Below, in pieces: positions 1 through 8,354 of a stretch of 64,000 nt of DNA; the stretch's first letter is position 1, and each line of letters begins with the position of its first letter. The translations under genes were made by a program, and so were the position numbers. The notes beneath the pieces were generated by a model, which saw only the letters and a program-made list of their open reading frames with translations, was not told the DNA's origin and ran no database searches. The DNA is from Mycobacterium vicinigordonae (GTDB lineage: Bacteria; Actinomycetota; Actinomycetes; Mycobacteriales; Mycobacteriaceae), in assembly GCF_013466425.1 (NCBI RefSeq), contig NZ_CP059165.1, positions 2,046,001 through 2,110,000 on the forward strand. Direction: 5' to 3'.

Positions 1-551
1 CCGCCCACGTCGTCGTTCTTGTCGATGACCTCGAACGCGATCCCGGCCTCTTTCAGGCGGATGCCAGCCAGCAATCCGGATTCGCCGCATCCGATCACCA
101 GTACCGAAAAGTTCTCCGGTACCGCAATATTCGGATCCAGGATGATGGCGCGCGGATTGGCGGCGGACAAGTCCAGCTCCTCGGTGTACAGGGCCGCGTA
201 GTCGTCGGGCACCGGGGTGCAGGCAATCCAGTCCATGATCTCGCGGATGGTCGCGGTGTCGGGTGGTTCCGGCGGGGGGCAACCCGCATCGCGCCACGTA
301 CAGATAACTTTGATTGCGTCGCGGCGCAATTGGTCTTTGTCGGCCGCGTCGAGGCAGCCCTGGAACTCGTTGACGACGAACTGTCGCGGCCGGATCGGTC
401 CGCGCAACAACGAGACATCACCAGTCAGCTGGACGGCGGAAGCGATCAGCGCCGGCACCGAGACTTGAGTCAGTGCCGCGACGATCGCTGCATCGTCGTC
501 GGTGATCGGTGTGGTGACCAGATGTCGCGCGGGGTCGGGGAGTGGCGTCAT
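1..551 (-). CDS. Flavin-containing (Baeyer-Villiger) monooxygenase, N-terminal part
   Basis: This is the N-terminal 183 residues of a gene whose remainder lies left of the window. The protein starts MTPLPDPARHLVTTPI. After roughly 145 residues it reaches a Rossmann FAD motif, VIGCGESG (glycines near residues 154-159), followed by an acidic strand end, EVIDKNDDVGG. A long extension before the FAD fold is known from 4-hydroxyacetophenone monooxygenase-type enzymes, which insert oxygen next to a ketone using NADPH and FAD. The BVMO fingerprint and NADPH motif would be downstream and cannot be seen, so the substrate is unknown. It is transcribed divergently from the TetR gene, which is the likely regulator. 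Confidence 0.8.
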   Translation of the reverse strand, partial: MTPLPDPARHLVTTPITDDDAAIVAALTQVSVPALIASAVQLTGDVSLLRGPIRPRQFVVNEFQGCLDAADKDQLRRDAIKVICTWRDAGCPPPEPPDTATIREIMDWIACTPVPDDYAALYTEELDLSAANPRAIILDPNIAVPENFSVLVIGCGESGLLAGIRLKEAGIAFEVIDKNDDVG

Positions 552-571
552 GGCAGCCTTTCGGAATGGCA

Positions 572-610
572 CGATTGAGTGTCTAATATGGCACTTATAA
601 GTGTCAATCG
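572..610. promoter_or_regulatory. Palindromic operator between monooxygenase and TetR gene
   Basis: The 83-bp divergent intergenic region holds a perfect 12-bp palindrome, CACTTATAAGTG (592-603). Around it lie outer inverted arms CGATTGA (572-578) and TCAATCG (604-610). Nested symmetry in front of a TetR gene and its divergent neighbour is the usual arrangement of an autoregulatory TetR operator. Binding by this TetR is inferred. Confidence 0.6.
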
Positions 611-634
611 TGTGCCCGGGCGTATTCTCGGGCG

Positions 635-1240
635 ATGGCCGCCCCCCGCCCCGGATCACTGGCCGACGCCAAGCGGCAGGCGGCAGTTGACCACATCCTG
701 GCTGCCGCGCGACGCCTCGTCCTCGGCAAAGGTCTGGACGTCACCATGGACGACCTGGCCGAAGTGAGCGGGGCCAGCCGTCGCACCCTGTTTCGGCACT
801 TCACCAGCCGCGACAAGCTAATCGCGGCGGCCTTCGACGCCGGCATCGTCGACTACCGACACCAGCTGCCGCGCTTCGAAGGCGACCTGACCAACTGGCT
901 GCGCGAGACTTGCGACAGCGCCCACCGGATGAACGCGACGATCGGCCCCGGCTTCTTCGAGCTAGCGTCGCGCCAGGACCTCTCCCCAGAGCTGGCCGCT
1001 GCAGAAACCAAGCGCCTCAACGAGTTTCGGGGAGCGATGACCGATATCTGCGTCACGTTGTGGCGCGCCGGCGGCCACCAAAGCGATCCACCGGCATCGT
1101 TGTACACGACTGTCTGCGCCCATCTGAGTCCGCACTTCACCGCAGCGCTGATGATCGATGCGGGGCAAACTTGGGCTGCGGCAGCCGAGTTGGCCTACCT
1201 TGCCATCGAGTCTGCGATGCACCGCGCGATTGATTCATGA
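635..1240 (+). CDS. TetR/AcrR family transcriptional regulator
   Basis: A 201-residue protein with a typical TetR N-terminal helix-turn-helix. Residues about 15-60 include AARRLVLGKGLDVTMDDLA and VSGASRRTLFRHFTSRDKL, with the usual F-x-H-F recognition-helix end. The C-terminal part is helical and unspecific, as expected for a ligand-binding domain. It lies head-to-head with the flavin monooxygenase and overlaps the following flavin-reductase gene by 4 bp. It therefore probably controls both sides, most likely repressing the monooxygenase until a ketone or aromatic ligand appears. The ligand is not predictable from sequence. Confidence 0.85.
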   Translation: MAAPRPGSLADAKRQAAVDHILAAARRLVLGKGLDVTMDDLAEVSGASRRTLFRHFTSRDKLIAAAFDAGIVDYRHQLPRFEGDLTNWLRETCDSAHRMNATIGPGFFELASRQDLSPELAAAETKRLNEFRGAMTDICVTLWRAGGHQSDPPASLYTTVCAHLSPHFTAALMIDAGQTWAAAAELAYLAIESAMHRAIDS

Positions 1241-1737
1241 TGGGTGGCGTGACACACGACGGATTGGACCGGCTGACCGAGCAGATGGACACCGCGATCC
1301 TGGTGGTGACGACCCAGGCGGATGGCCAACGATCTGGTTGCGTCGTCGGCTTCGCGACCCAGGCCAGCATCAACCCACCGCGACTATTGGTGTGCCTGTC
1401 ACGCACCAATCACACCTTCGGCGTCGCCGCCCGATCCGACCACCTCGCGGTGCACCTTCTGGCCCACCGCGACATGGCGCTGGCTGAACTTTTCGGTGGC
1501 GAAACCGACGATGAGATCGACAAATTCGACCGCTGCACATGGCATCGGGGTCCGCAACAGATGCCGATTCTCACCAACGCGATCGGCTGGCTAGTGGGCA
1601 GGACAGTCGAGCGCGTCGAGTTCGGTGACCACGTCGGCTATTTGCTGGCGCCCGTCGACGCCTGGTTTGCCGACAGGGACGACGATCCGCTGCGCTTCTC
1701 CGACGTCATGGACATCGATCCCGGCCACGATCCGTAG
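1237..1737 (+). CDS. Flavin reductase-like (FMN-binding split barrel) protein
   Basis: A 166-residue protein of the flavin reductase/DIM6-NTAB family. The N-terminal half carries the family pattern TAILVVTTQADGQRSGCVVGFATQ followed by NPPRLLVCLSRTNHT, which forms the FMN-binding barrel. Such proteins supply reduced flavin to oxygenases or bind FMN. The ATG at 1237 overlaps the TetR stop by 4 bp, so the two genes are probably co-translated. It is clearly paralogous to the next gene: both share VTTQADGQ-SGCVV and the later -MPIL-A-WLV pattern. The role beside a Baeyer-Villiger monooxygenase is inferred from position only. Confidence 0.8.
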   Translation: MMGGVTHDGLDRLTEQMDTAILVVTTQADGQRSGCVVGFATQASINPPRLLVCLSRTNHTFGVAARSDHLAVHLLAHRDMALAELFGGETDDEIDKFDRCTWHRGPQQMPILTNAIGWLVGRTVERVEFGDHVGYLLAPVDAWFADRDDDPLRFSDVMDIDPGHDP

Positions 1738-1805
1738 CGCGTCCCGGCCGGATCACGATTGCGTCCGAAGAATGTCGTAACCGGTGGTCGAGGACGCATC
1801 ATGGT

Positions 1806-2375
1806 GTGGTGACCGCAGAACCGTTCGACGACCTGATGTCGATGCTGGACTCCCCGGTGTTCCTGGTGACCACCCAGGCCGACGGTCAGGCGTCGGGCTG
1901 CGTGGTCGCCTTCGCCACCCAGACCAGCGTCCAGCCGCCCAGCTTCATGATTGGTCTGCCGTCGCACAGCCCCACCCATCAGGTGGCGTGTCGCTCCGAT
2001 TTCCTGGCGGTGCACGTGCTGGCACGGCACAAGCAGGTGCTGGCCGAATTGTTCGCACGCCAGGTCGACGGCACCGACACGTTCGCGCACTGCTCCTGGC
2101 GCGGCGGACCCGCGGGCATGCCGATCCTCGACGACGCCGCGGCCTGGTTCGTGGCGCGGATATTGAGCCGCAGCGAGGTGGGCGATCACGTCGCCTACCT
2201 GCTGGATCCGGTCGCCGCCTGGGCTCCCGAGAGTGCCGAGGAGTTGCTCTATCTGTCCGACCTCGACGAGGACGACCTCGAACCCGGCCAGGAGGCGCCG
2301 CAGCGGTTATACGACGGCAAGCGCGCCGACGGGACCGGCCGCTACGGGATGCGCTTCACCCTCGACGTCCCCTGA
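1806..2375 (+). CDS. Flavin reductase-like protein (Rv3007c-type)
   Basis: A 189-residue paralogue of the preceding gene with the same FMN-binding flavin-reductase fold (LVTTQADGQASGCVVAFATQ, then PPSFMIGLPSHSPTHQV). It adds a C-terminal tail with EPGQEAPQRLYDGKRADG. In M. tuberculosis a single oxidoreductase of this type, Rv3007c, lies next to lppZ, and this copy keeps that position. The upstream copy therefore looks like the extra one. The GTG at 1806 starts a reading frame MVTAEPFDDL. A second GTG one codon later is equally possible. Confidence 0.8.
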   Translation: MVTAEPFDDLMSMLDSPVFLVTTQADGQASGCVVAFATQTSVQPPSFMIGLPSHSPTHQVACRSDFLAVHVLARHKQVLAELFARQVDGTDTFAHCSWRGGPAGMPILDDAAAWFVARILSRSEVGDHVAYLLDPVAAWAPESAEELLYLSDLDEDDLEPGQEAPQRLYDGKRADGTGRYGMRFTLDVP

Positions 2376-2393
2376 GTCGCCGGCACTGGCCCG

Positions 2394-3515
2394 TCAGGTC
2401 TTGTCGTCGTTATTGCGTGGGAAGCCGCCACCCTGCGGGAACAACGGGAACACCACGTCGTCGAGCTTCTCGGCGTCGCCGGCGGTTCGATTCACCGTGG
2501 CACCCCAGACGTTGCCATCCGGCGACATCCGCAGTGCCCAGGCGTGGGCGTGGCTGTCCTTGCGGACGACGTCGGGCTCGCCGGTCACCGCGCCCGTCTT
2601 CGCTGCGAGCCGGACCGCCACGGTCAGCTTGGTGTTGATCAGGTTGACCAGCACCGTCCCGTCCATGGCCGCGCAGCCGGCAACCCCAGGCTTGTCCGGC
2701 CAGGTCCACACTGTGGACACCTCGGACTTCTTCGTGATGCGCTGCAACCGGTCGGCGCTGGGCGTGCGATCGGCGACGTAGAGCGAGCCGTCGACAGGAT
2801 CGATGCACAGGCCGCCACCTGAGCCGATGCCCGACAACGCCGTCGTCGGCGGGGCCTGACCCAGTGTGGTTGGCTGCTCGATGCGTAAAACCTTGCCCGC
2901 CAACGAATTGGGGTCAGCAGCCAGCGCCGGATTGCCGGCATCGCCGGTCATCACCACCAGAGTCGTGGGGCTGGTGAAGATCAGCGCTCCGGTGTTGCCC
3001 GTCGCGCCCTTGGGGATCCCGGTCAGGATGTCCTTGGGAACGTCGCCCTCGGCGATGCGGATAACCCGATTGTCAGTCGGAGTGCTGACGTAGGCGTACA
3101 TCAAGCGGTCCTGCGAGAAGGTGGGCGACAGCACGATGTCCATCAGGCCGCCGTCTCCAGACGGATCGACCGGGATGACCATCTTCACCTTGGGCTCGGC
3201 ACTGACCGAGATCTCCTTGACCGCGCCGGTGGTGCGCTCGGCGACCAGCGCGGTCTTGCTGTCGACGCCCATGATCAAGCCGCTGGTGCTCTCTAGGCAG
3301 CCCTGCATCACCCCCGGCGCCGGGCAGGCCTTGGGGAACGGCGTGGGCGGCAACGGCGGCGGCGGAGGAGGTGTCGAGCTGGGCTGGGGCTTGAGTTCCG
3401 GGACGGTCGTGAACGGTTGTGACTGGGCGTCGTTGAAGCGTGCGCAGCCGCTCGACACCAGCACCGCCGCGCACAGCGCAGCGAGCGCGCATCGAACCGA
3501 CCGCCGTATCCGCAT
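2394..3515 (-). CDS. lppZ: Lipoprotein LppZ, beta-propeller PQQ/glucose-dehydrogenase-like
   Basis: A 373-residue secreted lipoprotein. The signal peptide (positively charged MRIRRSVR, hydrophobic ALAALCAAVLVSS) ends in a lipobox, SSGC, with Cys near residue 24. A proline-rich linker (about residues 50-60) follows. The remainder has repeated strand motifs such as GLCIDPVDGSLYVADRT and RMSPDGNVWGATVNR, typical of soluble glucose/sorbosone dehydrogenase-type propellers. It matches M. tuberculosis LppZ (Rv3006) in length and neighbourhood. Its enzymatic activity is unknown. It is convergent with the Rv3007c-type gene and divergent from the chimeric ATPase gene. Confidence 0.9.
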   Translation of the reverse strand: MRIRRSVRCALAALCAAVLVSSGCARFNDAQSQPFTTVPELKPQPSSTPPPPPPLPPTPFPKACPAPGVMQGCLESTSGLIMGVDSKTALVAERTTGAVKEISVSAEPKVKMVIPVDPSGDGGLMDIVLSPTFSQDRLMYAYVSTPTDNRVIRIAEGDVPKDILTGIPKGATGNTGALIFTSPTTLVVMTGDAGNPALAADPNSLAGKVLRIEQPTTLGQAPPTTALSGIGSGGGLCIDPVDGSLYVADRTPSADRLQRITKKSEVSTVWTWPDKPGVAGCAAMDGTVLVNLINTKLTVAVRLAAKTGAVTGEPDVVRKDSHAHAWALRMSPDGNVWGATVNRTAGDAEKLDDVVFPLFPQGGGFPRNNDDKT

Positions 3516-3737
3516 GCCCGACAGGCTACCTGTCGGTCATACCGCGACTCGCTGCCAACTGCGCTGCTGAACACCAGGGCGCCCCATCCCGTGGCCACCG
3601 ACCAACCCACGAGCGGGGGCGGGCATTGCTCGTCGAACTGCGCTGGGGGTCGCAAAAGAACAGGTCACGCCCGACTCCGCTGCGTCTTCTTGTGTCGTCT
3701 ACCTGGGTCGACGAGCAATTACCCCTTGGCAAACCAA

Positions 3738-6623
3738 ATGCATCTCTACCGAGCTTCCATGCTCGATCAGTGGCCCATGGTCGGCCGAGATCAACAGATC
3801 GGCGACATAATGCGCTCGATCGCCGACCAGGCCGTGCGAGGTGTGGCGCTGGCGGGAAAGGCCGGGGTCGGGAAGTCTCGGTTGGCTCGTGAGGCGGTGC
3901 GCGAGGCGATCGCCACTGGGTGGAGCGTTCGGAGCATTGCTGCTACGGCGACGAGCCGCTCGATCCCGCTCGGTGCCTTCGCGCAGTGGGCCGGCGACGC
4001 GGAGAGCGCGCCGGTTGCGTTGGCGCGCATGGTCGTTGAGAGGTTGACCGAGGGCACCCAACCGGACCGCCTACTGGTCTTCATCGACGATGCGCATCTG
4101 CTGGATGATTTGTCCGCTCTGGTCCTGCACCAACTTGTGCACTCGCGTGCTGCCGCGGTGATCGTCACGATCCGTACTGGCGAGGCATCCCCGGCCGCGG
4201 TGACGGCGCTTTGGAAGGACGGCCTACTGCGCCGACATGAACTAGAACCGTTCACCCGCAACGAGATTGACGCCCTATTGGTGGCGACGCTAGGGGCGGT
4301 TCCGGATCGGCCGTGCGCGGAGAGGCTGTGGCATCTCACCGAGGGAAACGTGCTCTTCTTGCGTCAGCTCGTCGAACAGGAGTGCCGAGCGGGACGGATG
4401 ACAGTCCTCGATGGCGACGTTCGTTGGCTCGGCAACACTGCCATCTCCGGATCCCTCGCCGAAGTAGTGGACGCGCAGATCGGCGCAATCCCCGCCGACG
4501 TTTGCGACGTGGTGGATCTGGTGGCCATCTCCGAACCCGCCGACTGGGACTGCCTGCGGCTGATTACCGAGCAGGCCGCCATCGAAGACGCCGAGCAGCG
4601 TGAACTGATCCGCACGGTGCAAGGCGAGATCTACGTCGGTCACCCGCTGTACGCCGAGGTCCGGCTGAATCGGTGCGGCCCCTCGCGGCTGCGCCGTCTG
4701 CGTGGGCAGATGGCCACCGCGATGAAGGACGGCGGAGGTGCCGCAAAGGTGGTCAAGCCGGGACTGCTGTGGTTGGAATCCGACCTGCCACCCGAGCCGG
4801 AGGTGCTGCTGGCGGTGGCCACCGCCGCGAGTTCCCTGCTGGACTTCGAGACGGCGGAGCGGCTCTTCACCGCTGCCGCCGCAACCGGAATCGGTGCGCA
4901 GGCCCGAATCCCCCTCGCCTATTCGCTGTTCATGAGGGAAAAAGGTGAGCTTGCGTTGGAGGTGCTCGACGGCGTGGAAGTCGACGCCGCGACGGAATCC
5001 GCCTTCATCAACGACGTAATAATGCGTGCATCCAACCTGCTGTGGGGAATGCGCTCACCGGAGCGGTCTTGGCGGCAGATCGACGAGGGGCTCAAGACCG
5101 CCCGCAGAACGCGACGCCAACAGTTGCTGGTGTTCCGGGCCAATCAGTTCGCGCTGGCGGCCAGGCCGCGTGAGGTTCTAGAGACCATGGCCGATGTCGA
5201 TTACCGGGATATCGATCAGTACGGCGCGGCGATGGCGTACGGCGCCGAGAGCATGGCCTACGGCGAACTTGGTCAACCCGATCAAGCCGCGGCGAGGGTA
5301 ATGGAGGGTGATCTGGCGCTTCGGCTGAGCGAGCAGGGCAAATTCCTCCGCCAGCCGTTGGCCGAATTCCACACGTTCGCTCTGGCGGCGGCGGGACGCA
5401 TCGGCGAAGCAATCGAGGTGGCCGAACGGCACTTCCGTGCCCAACGTGAGGAACCGGCAGACGTACGAGCGGTGGCCGCGGAGATTTTCGGCATGGTGAT
5501 GCTGGCTAGCGGTGACCTTGACGCAGCCCTGCGTTACCTGCCCGAGAGTCAAGGTGGCACCGGTGGTCGGAGCACCGGCGTCGCCAGCCAAGGCGGCACC
5601 GGCGGTCAAGGTGGCACCGGCGGCGACGGCGGCACCGGTCTGGTCACCGGCGGCATTGGCGGCGATGGCGGAACCGGCGGGACGGGCGGAGCGGGCTCCT
5701 ACGGAGCTGGCGGTTTGGGCAGCTACGGCGGCGGGGGGAATGCTGGCAGCGGACCCTCCGGTGTCTCCGGAGGCGCCGGCGGGTCCGGCGGCTCGCAGGG
5801 TTCCGGCGGCGGCGGTGGGGGCGGCGTAAGCACCACCGTCACCGGGGGCAGCCCGCAAGCGGTGGCGGTCGGACCCAACGGCAACGTCTATATTGCTGAC
5901 ACCACCGGCAAGGCTGGGGGCCACACGGTTGACGTGTACGACCCCACTCAAGGCGCGATCGTCGACATCATCCAGGTTGGAAACGGCCCGACGTGGATAG
6001 CAATCAACCCGGCGACAGGCAACGTCTACGTCACCAACCTGAACTCCGGAACGCTATCCGTAATCGACTCCGGCGACAACGTCATCGCTACCGTCCCCAT
6101 CGGCCCGATCTTCGGGTCCTCTTTCCCATACGGGGCGGCAGTCAGTTCGGCCAATGGCGACGTCTACGTCGCCAGCCACATCACCAACCCCACCACGATT
6201 TCGGTGATCAACCCCGCCACCAACACCATCACCGCCACCGTCGGCGTGGGGGCCGGAGCCTCGCCGATCGGGCTAGCCGTCAGCCCCACCAGCCCTCACG
6301 CCGGCTTCATCTACGTCGCTAACTCGGCCGCCGACACGGTGTCGGTGATCAACCCGGCGACCAACGCCGTCGTTGCCACCGTCCCGGTCGGCGACACCCC
6401 GGTGAGTGTGGCGATCAGCGGGACGGGCCCCTGGGCGGGCGACGTCTTCGTCACCAATCAGGTCAGCGGCACGGTGTCGGTGATCGACTCCGCAACCAAC
6501 ACCGTGATCGCCACCGTCCCGGTCGGCAGCCTTCCGGAGGGGGTGGCGGTCAGCGCCGCCGGCCCTTCCGCGGGCGAAGTCTTCGTCACCGGCCGCAATG
6601 GCACACTGACGATCCTCAGTTGA
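3738..6623 (+). CDS. Chimeric protein: LuxR-type AAA ATPase + PGRS-like linker + YVTN beta-propeller
   Basis: A single frame of about 961 residues. Residues about 1-600 match the ATPase/TPR-like part of mycobacterial LuxR regulators: a start motif MVGRDQQIGDI, Walker A GKAGVGKS (near 40), Walker B LLVFIDDAH, then helical repeats ending in DAALRYLPES. At about residue 603 the frame runs into a glycine-rich block (GGTGG repeats, about 605-695) like PGRS sequence. It then enters a propeller of YVTN repeats (NVYVTNLNSGTLSVID, VAVSPTSP...FIYVANS) to the end. The LuxR C-terminal HTH is absent and there is no PE domain. The start is uncertain: ATGs at 3738 and 3759 both precede the conserved MVGRD, and a longer frame from 3591 has unconserved sequence. 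Either a genuine fusion or an assembly/recombination product. Confidence 0.8.
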   Translation: MHLYRASMLDQWPMVGRDQQIGDIMRSIADQAVRGVALAGKAGVGKSRLAREAVREAIATGWSVRSIAATATSRSIPLGAFAQWAGDAESAPVALARMVVERLTEGTQPDRLLVFIDDAHLLDDLSALVLHQLVHSRAAAVIVTIRTGEASPAAVTALWKDGLLRRHELEPFTRNEIDALLVATLGAVPDRPCAERLWHLTEGNVLFLRQLVEQECRAGRMTVLDGDVRWLGNTAISGSLAEVVDAQIGAIPADVCDVVDLVAISEPADWDCLRLITEQAAIEDAEQRELIRTVQGEIYVGHPLYAEVRLNRCGPSRLRRLRGQMATAMKDGGGAAKVVKPGLLWLESDLPPEPEVLLAVATAASSLLDFETAERLFTAAAATGIGAQARIPLAYSLFMREKGELALEVLDGVEVDAATESAFINDVIMRASNLLWGMRSPERSWRQIDEGLKTARRTRRQQLLVFRANQFALAARPREVLETMADVDYRDIDQYGAAMAYGAESMAYGELGQPDQAAARVMEGDLALRLSEQGKFLRQPLAEFHTFALAAAGRIGEAIEVAERHFRAQREEPADVRAVAAEIFGMVMLASGDLDAALRYLPESQGGTGGRSTGVASQGGTGGQGGTGGDGGTGLVTGGIGGDGGTGGTGGAGSYGAGGLGSYGGGGNAGSGPSGVSGGAGGSGGSQGSGGGGGGGVSTTVTGGSPQAVAVGPNGNVYIADTTGKAGGHTVDVYDPTQGAIVDIIQVGNGPTWIAINPATGNVYVTNLNSGTLSVIDSGDNVIATVPIGPIFGSSFPYGAAVSSANGDVYVASHITNPTTISVINPATNTITATVGVGAGASPIGLAVSPTSPHAGFIYVANSAADTVSVINPATNAVVATVPVGDTPVSVAISGTGPWAGDVFVTNQVSGTVSVIDSATNTVIATVPVGSLPEGVAVSAAGPSAGEVFVTGRNGTLTILS

Positions 6624-6820
6624 GTCCGAATGGACGGCGATGCGAAGACGCGACGCTGCGGTCAATGGCCGTGCCGCGCCAATAAAGGGCCGCCCAATCG
6701 GTCCGGGAAAGTTGGCCGCCGCGTCCATTCGAACCGTCGATCGGCCGAACTGCGGATTTAACAAGCAGAAGCGCCGCTCAAATCCCAGATTCAGGCCAAA
6801 ATGCCCTTACCCTGACACCC

Positions 6821-7666
6821 GTGACCAGTTCGAAAGACTCACCATGGCAGCGGCCGGATGGCTCATTCGGCCCCACCCCGGGACGTCCCGCATCGGCGAG
6901 CCTGGTTGATCCCGAAGACGACCTGACTCCGGCTGGCTACTCAAGCAGCTTCGGCAACACCGGAACCACCACGATCATCCCGCCCCTGGATGCCGGTGAC
7001 GCCGGCGGCGCCGGATATCACCTGCTCGACGCGCAGGAACCGTTGCCCTATGTGCAACCACAGGCGGCCGCGCGGCCGATTCCGGCGGCGCCGGCTGCCG
7101 TCGACATCGACGACGAGGAAGATCGATTCCGGGCCGCGGGACGACGCGGCACTCAGAATCTCGGCTTGCTGATCCTGCGGATCGGGCTGGGCGCGGTCCT
7201 GATCGCCCACGCTCTGCAGAAGCTTTTCGGCTGGTGGGGCGGCTCGGGTCTGCACAGCTTCAAGAACTCGCTGACCGATGTCGGGTTCCAGCACGCCGAC
7301 ATCCTGGCCTACGTCAGCGCCGGCGGTGAGCTGGTCGCGGGCGTGCTGCTGGTGCTGGGCCTGTTCACTCCGGTCGCTGCCGCGGGTGCGCTCGCCTTCC
7401 TGATCAACGGCCTGCTCGCATCGGCGTCGGTGCGACCGCACACGCACACCTTCACCTACTTCCTGCCCGACGGGCACGAGTACCAAATCAGCCTGATCGT
7501 CATGGCGGTGGCCGTCATCCTGGCCGGTCCGGGACGCTACGGACTTGACGCGGGCCGGGGCTGGGCAAGTCGGCCCTTTATCGGGTCATTCGTCGCGCTG
7601 CTCACCGGGATCGCGGCGGGTATCGCGGTGTGGGTGTTGCTCAACGGCGTTAACCCGATGGCCTGA
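6821..7666 (+). CDS. DoxX family membrane protein (Rv3005c homologue)
   Basis: A 281-residue protein. The N-terminal ~110 residues are polar and proline/alanine-rich. Four hydrophobic segments of a DoxX domain follow: LGLLILRIGLGAVLIAHAL, ILAYVSAGGELVAGVLLVLG, a third around AAAGALAFLINGLLA, and ISLIVMAVAVILAGPG. The G-L-R-x-x-x-G---HG/HAL-Q-K pattern at the first helix is characteristic. In M. tuberculosis this DoxX joins SodA and the thiosulfate sulfurtransferase SseA in a membrane complex against radical stress. That role is carried over by homology. GTG at 6821 is the first plausible start. The 197-bp gap before it shows no other gene. Confidence 0.85.
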   Translation: MTSSKDSPWQRPDGSFGPTPGRPASASLVDPEDDLTPAGYSSSFGNTGTTTIIPPLDAGDAGGAGYHLLDAQEPLPYVQPQAAARPIPAAPAAVDIDDEEDRFRAAGRRGTQNLGLLILRIGLGAVLIAHALQKLFGWWGGSGLHSFKNSLTDVGFQHADILAYVSAGGELVAGVLLVLGLFTPVAAAGALAFLINGLLASASVRPHTHTFTYFLPDGHEYQISLIVMAVAVILAGPGRYGLDAGRGWASRPFIGSFVALLTGIAAGIAVWVLLNGVNPMA

Positions 7667-7751
7667 TTCGCGCGCTTTGGTGCGCTTTCCGAGCAGGCCC
7701 GGCATGGCTTAGCGTGAAGGCCGCCGGTGTTGTTCGACGATCGGGGACTTC

Positions 7752-8354
7752 ATGAGCACACCTCGCGACCGCATCCAGCCTCCTTGGCCACCGAACCGCG
7801 GGCCGGACCCGTCGCAGGAGCCGACCCAGCATGCTGAGATCCCGTGGTACAAGCAGCCTGTCGTGCGCCCGGCACCGCCGCAGAGCCCGCCCCGTCCACC
7901 GTCGCCGTACCCGGGTCAGTACGGGTCGCCGCCGCAGTACCCGCCGCCGGGCCCGGGTGGCCCACCACCGGCCACACCCACCCTGCCGCAGAAGCCGCGC
8001 AGCTCCAATCGCACGCCGCTCTTGGTAGGCGCAGCGATCGTCGCCGTCGTGATTGCCGGGGTGATCGCCGTGCTACTGCTAGCCGGGGTGGTGAACGGCG
8101 ATACCAAGAAGATCGCCGTCAGCGGAGTGCAGACCGAAGTCGAACAGATCCTGTTGGACCGGACCAGCGGGTACTACTCCGACGACATCAAAAACGTCCG
8201 CTGCAACAACGGACAGGACCCGACCGTGAAGAAAGGCCAGAAATTCAGCTGCGACGTCACTGTGCGGGGCAAACCGCACCAGCTGACGGTGACCTTTGAT
8301 GACGACAACGGCACCTACACGGTGGGTCTGCCCCAGCTCGGCGGCGGCAAGTGA
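7752..8354 (+). CDS. DUF4333 membrane-anchored protein
   Basis: A 200-residue protein with a proline-rich cytoplasmic N-terminus (about residues 1-90, many PPQ/PPR/PPG runs). One transmembrane helix follows (LLVGAAIVAVVIAGVIAVLLLAG, about 95-118). The extracytoplasmic DUF4333 domain begins VSGVQTEVEQILLDR and has a two-cysteine signature: VRCNNGQDPTVKKG and FSCDVTVRGKPHQLTVTF. DUF4333 domains are common in mycobacterial envelope proteins of unknown function. It overlaps the next lipoprotein gene by 4 bp, so the two are probably co-translated. The pair lies between the doxX and cfp6 homologues, which are adjacent in M. tuberculosis, and so looks like an insertion. Confidence 0.8.
   Translation: MSTPRDRIQPPWPPNRGPDPSQEPTQHAEIPWYKQPVVRPAPPQSPPRPPSPYPGQYGSPPQYPPPGPGGPPPATPTLPQKPRSSNRTPLLVGAAIVAVVIAGVIAVLLLAGVVNGDTKKIAVSGVQTEVEQILLDRTSGYYSDDIKNVRCNNGQDPTVKKGQKFSCDVTVRGKPHQLTVTFDDDNGTYTVGLPQLGGGK

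Noticed and set aside
5551..5830. Glycine-rich stretch as a PE_PGRS gene
   Set aside because: There is no PE domain and no start codon context here. The stretch is in frame with the upstream ATPase, so it is treated as a linker of the chimera.
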